This document shows, one piece after another, positions 39,476 to 51,900 of a DNA stretch of 64,000 bases. How positions within the stretch are numbered: position 1 is the stretch's first letter; each line of letters opens with the position of its first letter. The position numbers and the translations under genes are program-made. Origin of the DNA: Chondrus crispus. Taxonomy: Eukaryota > Rhodophyta > Florideophyceae > Gigartinales > Gigartinaceae. The notes beneath the pieces are model-generated. The model was given only the letters and a program-made list of their open reading frames with translations. It did not search any database and was not told the origin of the DNA. Location: the NCBI RefSeq assembly GCF_000350225.1, contig NW_005179059.1, positions 31,385-95,384 on the forward strand, read 5' to 3'.

Positions 39476-40843
39476 CTAATTAAACTGGATCGGCTGGGCC
39501 TTATCGAACATGCAAGGGTCCACCACTCCATTCAGCATGAACTTGTTCAGCTTTCGGAACATTTCCAAGTTTCTCTTCGTCAAGGCGTCGGCAAGGTTCA
39601 GTTTGCCGGCAATCCACGGCATCGTACCGATCTCTCCGTTTTCGAAGGGGTCTCGCATTCGTGCTACTGTGGGTCGGAGACGGTAATCTGTCCCTTCGTG
39701 GAGCGTCTTCACTGTTGAGTACAAGCCGTGCGAGTCAACCGTGAGGATAAACGGAAGAGGGACGTCCGATCCGTACACTCGTTTGAGGCTCTCGGCCATT
39801 AGAGATCCACGGTCTGTTGACGTTGCTACGGCAAGTATTTCAGCTCCAATTGACGAAAACGCCACTCGAGATTGCTTGCAGCTATGCCAATCAAGGACAT
39901 GGTACACACCGGCACCCCCCGTAGGCAGATATATCCCGGAGAGGTATCCAATCTGCCCATATGAAGTGGAACCATGGCTAGCATCGGAGAAGCACAAATA
40001 CGAATGGTCCCTGTCTAGCATCGGGGGAGCACAGTACTTCAGCTGTGAAGTCAAGCCCCGCAGTTCGTTCAGAACCTTACTGCCGTTTACCAAGTCAGAG
40101 ACTCTTAGGTTGCCTACAGCTTGCTGGAGGTAGCTTGCTGCAAAAGAAGCCTGCGGGAGGACACCATGACCAAGGAAGTTCAGTGATCCTGCCAAGCCAA
40201 GGTACGACGTGAGTTCTTCTGGGGTGGCTCTTTCGTGGAACTGCTTTTTCCGTTCCCGAGACAGCGCCGGAAACTCGATTTTTTCCACGTATTCTTTCAT
40301 ATCGATGTGCACTGTACCATCAGTGCCTTGCGAAATGTGGAGGCGATTGAAGATTAGCGGGCGGTCAACGACGAACCGGCCAACTTCAAATCGTTTTGCA
40401 AGCGCAGCATGGAAGTCGTTGACTTCTCTTGGTGAACCGACTACCAGGAAATCATCCACGACTTTGCAAATAGCAAGAGCAATATTACCTCCATCGCCGA
40501 ACTTCATGAAGAGTTGTGGCATGCCAGGGATTGGTACAATGCCTTGCTGAGACATCCAACCTTCTATGGTCAGCAGCCAGAGTCTTCCAGACTCGACGAT
40601 TCCATAGGCGGGCTTGAGAAGTCGCCACAGAATCCCTCGGGCCGCCTAACCTTTTGGTGGTCGAACATAGATGTCTCGAGAAAGGTAGCCTCCCTGCAGG
40701 TACGCAACCTTAATGTCAATTGTGGCTATGACCATGTTCAAGACGGCGGCGATGGACAAAACCAGTCGGATCACTGGGAATTGTGCAGTTGCGGAATCCT
40801 TCCGGACACTCTCCTTATCTTTGTCGCGGTTGCCGTGAGGCAT
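39476..40843 (-). mobile_element. pol: copia reverse transcriptase and RNase H region
   Basis: The reverse transcriptase is shown by DIKVAYLQG near 40,700 and the catalytic VDDFLVVGS near 40,455. RNase H shows CFSDASHGS and SIGAEILAV, and the copia-typical end is LADALTKRNLEMF. Order and motifs place it in Ty1/copia. The region is broken. Confidence 0.88.
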
Positions 40844-41136
40844 TATTCAACACTTCAGCCGGAGTTTGTCCTCTTCCCCATCGGTCTTCACTTGGAAGAA
40901 ATGATGCGATGATATAGTGTTGGCACCTCTAGGGATGGAACTCAACCTGACTTCTTCAAAGGCACCGTCGTAGTTATTCTTCTCTGCAGCTATGGCTTTG
41001 TCAAACAGCCATCGGGGCACGAACTGCAGTTGAAATTCCGAAGCGGTTTTATCTCCGATGATCCCTTTTACTTGCCGCAGGACGTCCTGCTCCATGGACT
41101 GGAGTTCAAACGGCAGCTCCGGGGGAGGCGTGACTC

Positions 41137-43275
41137 TCACCTCACGGATGTCTTTCTCGGGACGAGGTGGGTCAACGGTTTGTTGAGAGTGCCCTGTTGC
41201 CTTGCCGGATCTGAAGGAGTGACTTCTTCCTGCAGGGGTCTCTCAAGGTTGCGTGAGCTTGGAGACTTCTTAGTATTCGCAAAGAAGGCAGGCTGTTCTT
41301 CGAAGTACCTTGCGACATCTTCATCAGCATGTACTCTTGAGTCCTCTCCGTCTTTTCTGATCTCAAGAATGTCATCGTGTAGAAGAGGGTGGACGTCGTT
41401 TCCCACTTCCCACGGAAAGCTTGCTGGGAGATCATCCTCAGTCGGTAAAACTTGACTCCAGGACTCGGCGTTGTCGGTTTGATGCTGTTTCATCGCTACC
41501 TCAGTGTCATCCGTATCAACGACGGCGTACGACCGGGGGAAAATGCAACCAATCTGGTTCAGATCCAACAGCAAGGGTGACTGTGGAGCTATGCGCACAT
41601 CTTCATACGCAGCCCCAATTGGCTTTCCACGATGTTCCGGGTTATTTGAGACAATAACCATGTGCGGCTCGACTGCACGTACATACCCGGATTCCCATTT
41701 GCCAAACTTGACGTTGCGTTTGAAGTAGTAGACGAGAACGCCACGTCGAAGGTCTTCCGGAAGGACGGTGTTGGGTGACCGGCCCTTGTCGAGCATCAAG
41801 AGGGCCCGACGGGCAACTTGCTCTTCGTGAGCAGCGATTATTTGGTCCGTCACAACACTTTTTGGGAGTCCAGCGATGGAAGGAGTATAGCCCCTAGCGA
41901 GTTCAAAGCTGCTCATTCTCTTGCTACCGTAAAGTATGTTGCTCACATATGTTGCACGGAAAAGAACGTCGGACTTCTCCACTTCCACGTTGCGAGTCTG
42001 CATGAAGAACTGTGCATCTTTGGTCATCCTTTGGGCTATCAACCGGACCACCGCATTCTTGCTCTCAACCACTCCAAGCTTGTTGTGTCTTCGAGCAGGA
42101 CGGGGCTGGAATTTGACCCCTGCATACTGCAAAAGGCCCTTGAACACGGAGTTATTGAACTCTGGGTCAGATGATACAACAGCTGGAGGACCGTGTACAT
42201 CACACCACTTGTTATCGAACACACGGGATGCCTCGTCCATCTCTCGTGTAGTCATGAGTGAGGTAACGGAAATCCCGGTGTGTACGTCGACGATGTGGGG
42301 TATGGGCTGATTACCCAGCTCTGTGATGTACATGTAGTCTAGCCGAACGTGGTCGTTGAAAGATGGGAGGAGCTTTCGGAAAGAGACCTTTCTCGAGTTG
42401 GAAGGTCTTCCGGTGCTCTTGCAAGACGTACATTTCGATGCAACTGTGGTGAGGGCTTGCCTAAGAACTGAGGAGAGAATAGATCCTCGTTTGCATGACT
42501 CGAGCATGTCGTCAAGGGGCAAGTGGGAAGAGCCATGAATCTTGAGCGCAAACCTCTTTGCCACCTTTCTGTCCATAAACTTGGTTCTTCCGAAAGGATG
42601 CCCCACTTGCCTCGACATGAGGGAGCGCAAAGATGCGAAGTACGTTTCGAAAGACGAAGTCTTTGAAGGTACCACGAACAAGTACGTTCTCTTGGCGTCT
42701 TTATCTTCCGGGGAGATTTGTTCACTATATGTCTGAAGCACGACCTCTTTCTGTGAGAGGCCGCACACTCCAGGTGGTATGACAAGGGCGTTCTCTGGTC
42801 CGAGCAATCTTGACTTGTGGAGCACTTCGTTGCCGAGAAGGAGGAAGCCAATTCTCTTTGTGACGTAGAACGGAATTGTTATGTTTGTGCCGTACATGTC
42901 CGTAACAGGCATATCCCATATGGCAACCACAAGCTCGGCTTCGCTACACTCCATTCCATATCCGTGATAGAATGGTTTGCAATCGAGCGGACGAATGGAT
43001 AGCTTGATTCCCATTTTCACGCAGAGTGTAGCCGCGGCTTGGATGCCGCCGACACTCCTCGGACAGCCAACGTCTAAAATTGGATTGGAGTCCTCACGTG
43101 AGGAGAAGACGTCGGACTTGGCTCCTCGCCTGGAAACGAGACTTAGTTGTCTCTGCGTCCCAGACGGGAGACCGGACGAAAAAAAGCAGGAGATTTGTAC
43201 TCGTTCCCAGTGTTCCGGAAACGGTCGTTCCCAGTAGTTCTTCGTCTTTTCGCGTGATGGTCGGACGCTGAGCAC
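41137..43275 (-). mobile_element. pol: copia protease-integrase region
   Basis: A long open stretch includes a protease-like part and the integrase core with its three acidic positions in order (LDYMYITEL, VVSSDPEFN, NKLGVVESKN). It precedes the reverse transcriptase, the order that defines copia elements. Confidence 0.85.
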
Positions 43276-44459
43276 CGCAGATCACCACGGACGTGTCCCT
43301 GCTCACCACAGTCCGCACAGGTGGTCCTGTAGGAGCGTGTTCCAACTTCTTCGTGAGGGCGCTTGCGTCTTCTTCTGGGCGGGTTCCGACTACGTCCACG
43401 AGCTCCATTGCGTACGACGTCATTGAATGCGAAGTTGTCAGATCCAGCTCCAGAAGCCGTATGCCCTCCGGCGAGAAGTGCTTGTCGAACGTTGCGCTGC
43501 ACGAGGCTTTCAACGTCCTTCATGCTCATCGAGGGACCTTGGGTTGACGTGAGGGTCAAGTTTCCAAGGACAGAAACGGCGTCATCTAAGTGAAGCTTGC
43601 AAGGCTTCGCCTTGGACAAGATGATACCCGCTACGGAATTATTATGCGTTTCATCTTCCTGCGGATTGGTGTACAGTTTCTGAAATGCGTCCTAGATTTT
43701 CTTTCCTGTCCCTCGTGCTTGAGAGCGGTACTTACGGAGGGCATTCCGTAGACCATTTTTATCGTCTGTACGGAAGTACAACGGACCTAGGAGCTCTCCT
43801 GCGCTCTCAATAACAGACATGAATTCGTCGAGATCTTTGGTGGAGAACGACCTCGTTGTTGGCGGATTCACTTCGACAGCCCGAGCTTCAGCCAACGAAA
43901 TTAACTGCAGCTTGGCATTAGTCAGAGTGCCCTCTTCGAGGTTGGCATTGTTCAACAAAGTGATTGCCAGGACTTCACCAATCTGGGAAGACGTCGAGGC
44001 GTTGGAATGCATAAGATGCTCCGCAGCCAGTCTTCAGAACCGTGACACGAAAACAGAGAGATCTTCGTTCTTCTTCCGGCGGCAGGTTGATACCTTGTGA
44101 AACGAGTTTATCAGCCTTGATACCATAGCAATCGGGGGGTCAATGGCGATGAGATTCACAATGTCTCGAACGGCTGCCACTTGATCGTTTTGTTTAAAAT
44201 CGGTCCTTCTTGCTGCCTGTGCTTCGTCAACAATTGACTGTTGAGCACTGGGCAAGCCACGCTCATAGAGATGGCGCCCAAGGGTGGCGTACACCGTGGC
44301 GTACACGCGATCCGTGCGACGCTCAGCGGCAGACTTTATAAGGTCTACCCAGCGAGCGATTTTCCGCAGCCAATCCTGAAGATCTCCATCCGGATAGAAC
44401 AAGGGAGGGTCTAAACGGCTCTCGCGATCGCGAGCCGAACCACTCCCTGGGCCCATAAC
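43143..44459 (-). mobile_element. gag: copia gag region
   Basis: It begins near the 5' LTR with a capsid-type segment (DLQDWLRKIARWVDLIK ... YATLGRHLYERG). The nucleocapsid end has a CCHC-like knuckle (CADCGEQGHVRGDLRC) preceded by a basic stretch. The region is broken. Confidence 0.75.
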
Positions 44460-44756
44460 TGTGGTAGGAATGTTAGTCTCGAGCGGAAGCTGAGGCTCGG
44501 TGTCCCTGAACGTGCGCAGCGGAGGGAGCAGAACGGAGGTGATCGAGCTAGGCGAAGCGAAAGGGCACAAAAGCCACCGGGGGTCTTGTGTCGTGAGTGC
44601 GTGAGTATCCCCCGGATTTCTAGTCCCTTTAATTTCCCCTTGATTTAAGTACCCAGTAAAATTCCCCTTTGTAATTTTGGGACCGACGGCGCACCGCCGC
44701 GGGCACTGCCTGTCGCTTAGGGCTAGCACTGTTTTCGCTGTACAGTGCCCACGACA
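44460..44756 (-). repeat. 5' LTR of the copia element
   Basis: The 297-bp LTR begins TGTGGTAGG and ends CCCACGACA on the plus strand. It is followed by ACAAG, the target duplication. Confidence 0.9.
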
Positions 44757-47700
44757 ACAAGAATGTCCTGAAAAGATCTTGGTCCTGGCGCGAAAAAACT
44801 ACAAGGTTTACGCAGATATTGGACCAACGGTCGGATTGATTAGTCGAGTCTTGTCCGTGTTGGACACAGGTGCCAGACCTAATTTGGTTCGAAGGTCGGA
44901 ACTTCCGGCAGGAGTGGAAATGTCGGTGTCCTACGGACCGACCCAAGACATTGGCGATGCGAACAATAGGCCACTCCGGACTCTCGGCACAATTAGAATG
45001 CCTGTGAGGCTTGGAAAATTTGTGGCCGCAGCAGAATTTATTGTATGCGAAAAACTAGCAGTCCCGCTAATTCTAGGCGCGGAGTACTGTGACCGGTTTG
45101 TGGAAGCAATTTTTCCAAGGAAAAAAACGGTTGAGTTGGCGGATTTCTCGGAGGTTCCGATAATTAGACGGTTCTCGACGAGAAAAGGGAAGAAGAATCT
45201 CGTCCTGGGAGAGGACGAGAATGATGGAAAGGGGGAGCGAATTTGCCCTAAGGTAAAAATGGCAAGAGCCACGAATATCGAGCCAGGAACGCAACGCGTC
45301 GTGGAATGCACCTCGAAGAGGGCGGGCTTGGTTGTGGTTCGGCTGTACTCGTCGTTGTACGAAAGGCACGGGTTGACGTGCACGAATGGTGTCGTTCAGG
45401 TCGAGCCTGACCGGCCATTTCGTTTACTCGTTGCGAATTTTAGGACGTACCCTGTCAGGGTGCAATAAGGCCAAGTGGTGGCAGAATTATTACCGCACCC
45501 GAGGGCCGTGCTCGAGAGCAAAACCACCATTGGTGAAGTTCTCGGAATTCAAGAAAGGAAGAAGGAAAAATTTCCAAATTCTACCAAGACGCCCACGGGC
45601 GAGGCAAGATGCGAACCGTCGGATCAAGCGCGCGACGACCAGCCAGAAGAACGGTCGAGTGGGCTCTCTGCGACCGCATCGTCGAAGCCGGAGCAGCGGA
45701 TTGGGCCCCCACCGCCGGACGTGGAGGACCTCGACCTGAGCCACGTGCCGGAACGGCTGCGCGAGCAGTTCCGACGGATGTTGAAGAAGTACTCTAAGAT
45801 GTGGGATGGGAACCTTGGTGAAATTAATACCACGTTCCACCGGATCGAGCTGGTCCCGGAGACCAGGCCCATGGCACAAGCTCCCTACCGAGCCGGTCCA
45901 AAGGCTCGGAAGGTCGAGGACGCAGAAGTACAGAAGATGTTAGAAGCAGGAGTCATCGAACCGGCGCAGTCAGAATGGGCGTCGCCCGTTTTATTAGTGC
46001 CCAAGCCGGACGGATCGATGCGCTTTTGCGTAGACTACCGCAGGTTAAACGCGGTAACGGCGAAGGACACGTACCCTTTACCGCGCATGGATGAGTGTCT
46101 GGACTCGCTTGGTGACACCAAGGTTTTCTCCGCGTTGGACGCGATTTAGGGGTATTGGCAGATGCCTATTACCAAAGCGGACCGCGACAAGACAGCTTTT
46201 TCGTGTCAGTCAGGTCTCTACCGTTTTTCCAGAATGCCCTTCGGGCTTACCAACGCATCGGCGACGTTTCAGAGAGCCATGGATATACTGCTCTCTCCGT
46301 TCCAATGGAAGTCGTGTCTGGTGTATTTGGATGATATCATCATCTTCAGCAAGTCTTGGGAAGAACACATTGTTCATGTTGATGAAATACTGTCTGTATT
46401 GGAGAAGGCAGGTGTGAAGCTCAAGCTTCGCAAGTGCGAATTTTTCGTCGAAAAGATAAAGTACCTCGGCCATGTCGTTCGGCCAGGTACATTGGAGGTT
46501 GACGTCGCTCGCATCGCAGCGTTGGAACAAGTGAGGTACCCTCAAACGCAGACCCAGCTCAGAAGCTTCTTGGGACTTTGTAATGTGTACCGTCGGTTTG
46601 TCCCACATTACGCAAAAATCGCGCATCCGCTCAATCAACTATTGAAGAAGGGACAACCTGTTCAGTTGGAAGGATTTGACGAACAGTGCGAAAAAGCTTT
46701 TTATAAGCTCAAGGACGCCATCTTGGCACCGCCGGTGTTGGAACTGCCGAAGAAGGACCTACCCTACTCGCTAGATACCGATGCAAGCGACTATCAAATC
46801 GGCGCTGCATTATTTCAAACGCATCCGGATGCGAGACGTAAACCCATTGGGTTCTTTTCAAGAACGTTAGCCGCGGCGGAGAGAAACTATTCTGTATCAG
46901 AAAAAAAATTTCTAGTGGTAATTTGGGCCGTACAGACTTTAAGACCATATCTATATGGCGAGTACTTCATTGTGCATACCGACCATGCCTCATTGAGGTG
47001 GTTGATGAACGTAACCGACCCCAGCGGGAGATTAATCCGATGGAGGCTCCGCCTTTCGGAATTTCATTTCGAAATCAAGTACAAGAAGGGCAAGGTGAAT
47101 AGTCAAGCTGATGCTTTGTCAAGATTACGGACCGCAGGAGAAACCGTCGACGAAATCAACGACGAAATCCCATACTTTATGGTCGAACCGGCCGAGGGTA
47201 CAGCGGAGGACGAGGACAGTTTTGACGCGTTAGAAGACATCCTCGCTCTTGAGGGGGGACAGCCCTTGATCGCCTCGATCAATTCCAAGCTGTCACTTCG
47301 GAGGAGCTCATTCGCGAGCAAGCCGTCGACCCCTTCTGCAACCGCATCAAGGAAGAAATGGACGCCGGAAAGGTGAGAACTTTCAGCACGGAGGCCGAGG
47401 AATTCGAAGGAACTCTATGCCGTACCGCGGCGGAGTTTGTACAAGTGGTGATACCACAGTCGTTAAGGGACCGCGTCCTAAGGTTGAGCCATTACGCAAA
47501 ATTGGCAGGACACCCGGGAGGCAGGAAACTTTACAAGACATTGAGAAGATATTTTTACTGGCCTACGATGGCCCTAGACTGCCATGCAGTCGCAAAGAAT
47601 TGCGCCGCATGTGCGCGAGAAAGGGTGAAGTTAAGAAGAAACACGAAGGAAATGAAGCTGTTCACGCCCAAACCTCCGCTGGAGTTTGTCGCCATCGACA

Positions 47701-48971
47701 TTCTCAGCGAGCTAATTACAACTAAACGAGGAAATCGGTATATTCTCGTGATCAGCGATCGATACGCGGAACTGGTACGAACCGTACCGTTGAAGAAGAT
47801 ATCAGCTGCGCACATCGCACAAGCCTTCGTTCACCATTGGGTATTCGTGTACGGACCACCGGGCAAGCTGCTGTCCGACAATGGAACACAATTCACGGCT
47901 CGGTTCTTTCAGAACGTCTGCCGAATTCTGGGCATACGCAATGTGTTCACGACTACATACCACCCGCAAGCCAACGGCCAAGTTAAGAGGTTTAACCGTA
48001 CGCTGACTTCCGCGTTGCGACAATACATTGGAGAGCATCCCAAGGACTGGGACCTATTTAGCGACGCTGTGACGTTCGCATACAACAGGCAAGTTCATCG
48101 AACTACGAACATCGCGCCCTTCGAGCTGGTGTTAGCTCGGGCGCAGAGAAGCATTGCCTTACAAGCACAGCCAAGTTTAGAAGGATTTAGCTCGAATCGA
48201 TACTACCTGAAATGGCAGTCGTGGTTGGAAAGCCTGATGAAAGGCGCTGATAAGAGCTTGCAAAAAGAACAAGCGCGCTACAATCGAAACTTTGACACAC
48301 CGCTCCGCAAACTGAGGTATGACATCCCTTCAGGATCATACGTATTCCTTGGAAAGGAGCAAGGCACGGCCACCGAGCCGAAACATAAGTTGGCACAAGT
48401 GGCTACGGGTCCGTATCATGTGAAGGAGTCGACTGAGAATACGGTCGTCTTTGCCATCGGCGACCAAGAAGAGCGCGTGTCGCGAGATAGAGTCGAATTA
48501 GCCCCTAGTTCCATGGACTACACGCCGATAATCGTACTACGGCAAGCGCTTCAGTTCCTCAATCGAGAAGGGGAACGAGAAGAACCCGCCGCGCAAGCGA
48601 AGAATAAGACCGATGACGGACCGTTGGTAAATCAGGAAGCTGCGCACATCTCGCCCGATCTACAAGAGATAGGAGGTTCGGAAGAGCAGGAAGAGGATGA
48701 GTCGCTGGCTCTTCGGAAGGGTGAAGGACAGTTGGACACGCAGGAAGAAGGAGCCGAGAGTCAGGAGTATGTGATCGACAAGATCGTGGACCACGCCTAC
48801 GACGAGGAGAAATTAATTCTCAAAGTGAGGTGGTATGAATATGCCATCGAGGACGCAACGTGGGAACCTATTGAGCAAATCCCCCGCAGCGCGATGGTCA
48901 CATATTTCCGAAGGAAAAGGCTACCCTTACCCACGCAAGCATCGCACGCACAACCGGGATACCCATCGTAA
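44757..48971 (+). mobile_element. pol: pol region of copy A
   Basis: The aspartic protease (SVLDTGARPNLV) lies near 44,860, the reverse transcriptase (RFCVDYRRLNAV; LVYLDDIIIFS) at about 46,020-46,350 and RNase H (DTDASDYQIGAAL) near 46,780. The integrase has a zinc-binding HHCC region (AGHPGGRKLYKTL ... CAACARER) and a DDE core (AIDILSELI, LSDNGTQF). The chromodomain (YVIDKIVDHAY ... LKVRWYEYAIEDATWEP) ends at 48,971. The region is broken. Confidence 0.88.
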
Positions 48972-51900
48972 ATAAATTAGTAGGTTAGAAACAACTGAGA
49001 GGTCAGAACTTCGAGGAAGGAACGCATCTACGAGGTTCGCAAATATGGAGTTTGAAGGAAAGGAGAGCAAGGCAGAGAAGTGAAACTGTATCCTTGGATG
49101 AGGCATTGAGCCTTCCGGAAAACACGAACACACCTCACCGCCGTACGCACGACAAATGACGTTTCGAACAGGCGGTCCGCCCGCGAGGGGTATGATGTAA
49201 TCAAAAAAATAAGCGTGTCGACAACAAACTGCTGAACGAGCGACGCAAGGCAGAGCTCGAATTCCAGCCATGCTGTGAAATTATAATCAAAAAGCAGGAA
49301 AAATTACTGCAGCTGCAGTACACACGTGAAGTGGTTGTCGCTTGCCACAGTCGGCGACATGAATATTCTCAGTCGCCCCGCGGCCAAGCCCCACCCGACC
49401 TCACGTGAAGCCGATCGTCACACTCACTGCTAACACACTGCCCATGCTCGACGAGCACGAAGACCGGTCCATATGGACCACCGACAGAAGAACGCTGCTA
49501 CGAAGTCACCCCGCCGCGACCGACGTCGACGCGCACGACCAGTCCTATTTCCTAGAGTGATCTACTTAGCACTTACCACCATGACCTCTTTTCAACTCTG
49601 TCGTTTCTTTGTTTCTTTTCTTTCCCTCTTTTCTGTTCTGTTTTACTCTATTCTATTTTATTTTATTTCTTTTTGTTGTTGCAGGACTCTGGCGACACGG
49701 CCGCGTATGGCAGACCTCGATCCAACAAGACCACAAGGCAAATCGATAGACGGACGAGGAGGAGACAGCGCGACGAATAAGAGAGAGCACGCGTTGGTAA
49801 CGTCCCGAGAGAGGACGATGGTGAAGGAAAAAGGGAACCTCCCCGCTTTTTCAAGAAATAGTGATGGTCCGACACTGCAAGGTTCGATGTACAGAGGAGA
49901 AGGACATGGCTATGTAATACGGGATCGTGCGTGAAACACAGTGAGAAGGTCGCATTCTGTGATACTTTGGATCTGCGGCAACAGCCCCCACCGAGAACGG
50001 ATGTGTCTTATGAATTTTGTTGCTGTCGTATGGAGACGGGCACTGCAAGTGTGACTTATGATTTTGTTTGATACGGGACCACGGTCCGAAGGAAGGCAGT
50101 CGATACGCGGACTGAGGGACAGTCTGGGGGAAATCTCGCAAGGATGCCGTCGGCTCGCCTACGCACTGAAAGTCGTACACCGGTGATGACGAAAGTGACG
50201 TCGCCATAATGGTAGGAGGACGGCGTAACAAGTATGGTGCTGAAAATGGTGCGCTTATCGTGAGAACAGGGTGAGGGCCACCTCACGCAGGTCAGAAAGA
50301 GGATTGTAGAACCAGCGAAGATCAAGGAAATTGCCTCTTCAACCGCTACGAAGGCGCTGCAGAAAGGGTACCGAGTCTTGATCTTATCCAAAGGCCTTCA
50401 AGGTTTCTTTCTCGGTGTTCTGTTCTGATTTTGGTGGTGCAGGACAAAGGAGACAGAACCGGAATTAAGCGAAAGACAACTCGCCGGACTGGCGCACATA
50501 CACGCGTCACCGACGCGTGTGGGGAAAATCACGTCTGGATCAGCGATCGGCCCTCGTGGGGTGTGATTTGATCAAAGAACATTCGGTGTGTTGGAAGGGA
50601 GCGGTTGAACGAGCGATACGAGTCAAATATTGAACACCGGTCGTCCCTCGAAATTATAACCAAAATCGAGGAAGGATCGCCCACATCGTTGGTGGCACGC
50701 GCAGTTTATCTCGCTTGCCGGATCCGACGGCACATATACCAAAACCGCCCCGCGGCAAAGTTGCGATCAACCGTGTGCAAAGGCTTCTTGCCGAATTTGT
50801 GCCCAACGCACTGACCCCGCTCGACGAGCGAAAAGACACGTCTACATGGACCATCGCTGCGCTGAACCCGCCGAGACCGCGTGCAACTAAGCTATCGCGT
50901 TTACATATAGAGGACAGACGCCCTCTATCTGCTAAGACCGAAGACCACGCGAAAGACACAGGCCCACGGTAACATTGTGTCACAAGCCCGTTTTGTAACA
51001 CGTACTCTTCCAATACCGACGTCCTCATCGAAGAAAACTGTTGTTGAACAGGATCAGTAGGGACAGACACTGTCACGCACATAACTATCGTGCGCTAAGA
51101 GCGATCTACTTACCCGCTTACTACAGTAACCGACCCCCCCTCATGTCTTTCTTCTGTTTTTGTTTTTGTTTCTGTTTTTGCTTTTGCCTCTTTGTTTTGT
51201 TTTTGTGACGTAGAGAACAAGAACCCCGCACCGTGGAAAACGGGGAACAAGCGTACCGGGTCCCGTGTGAGGAAATGGGACGCCCAAGATCGAGGAGGCC
51301 CGGTGAATCGTCGATTGTTATTAATTTATTGCACTGTGTGTCACGTCGAGAAGGAGAGCGGGCCTTTTTTCTAAGTTGTACAAGAAACTCAACTCTCGAG
51401 ACTTCGTATGTCTGCCTGCCTCAGAGAGAGTACCGCGCGAGTATTCGGAGATGATTCTGACCGACAAAGGACACCGCAACGCCCAAAGTCATGCCCTAGA
51501 CGAGGATCCGTCATCACGATGTTGCTAGAGCCGACGGCTTCTATGTTTGTACCGACGGTTGTTTCTAACAGCCGCAAGGGCAGGAAGCTTACAAAAAGGG
51601 GCGAATTTGGAGAGTTGGTCCCCTGAAACGAGGTCATGACGGACGGAGGGCTACGAAGCTAAAATTTCTATGTATTGGATTGAGGGAGGACGTACCAAAA
51701 AAATGATGTCCATGTGAATTGTATTGCGCGTGTACGGTGAGAATTCACCAGCACGACGAACAACGACGTAGTTGCTTCCGGCGAGCTTCAGAGGACGCTT
51801 ACTAATTCTACAGTACTTGCAGGGAACGGCCTATTGACCAGGGTAGAGATACCGGTATCAAGTCCCGGAAGGAGTTGAGGGGATGCGATTACTGAATAGG

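Larger units (their letters stand above)
37379..44756 (-). mobile_element. Ty1/copia element nested in copy A
   Basis: A minus-strand copia-type element, order gag - integrase - reverse transcriptase - RNase H, with LTRs at 37,379-37,676 and 44,460-44,756 (about 94 percent alike by eye) and target duplication ACAAG on both sides (37,374-37,378 and 44,757-44,761). It is broken, with about four breaks. It is younger than copy A, which it interrupts, but older than the 13-kb chromovirus. Between pol and the 3' LTR it carries an antisense gene-like region (38,218-39,472). Confidence 0.92.

Noticed and set aside
49473-49934. 153-codon plus-strand frame in the 3' region of copy A
   Set aside because: It spans a long pyrimidine run that translates into Phe/Ser/Leu repeats. 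Probably part of the repeated non-coding module.
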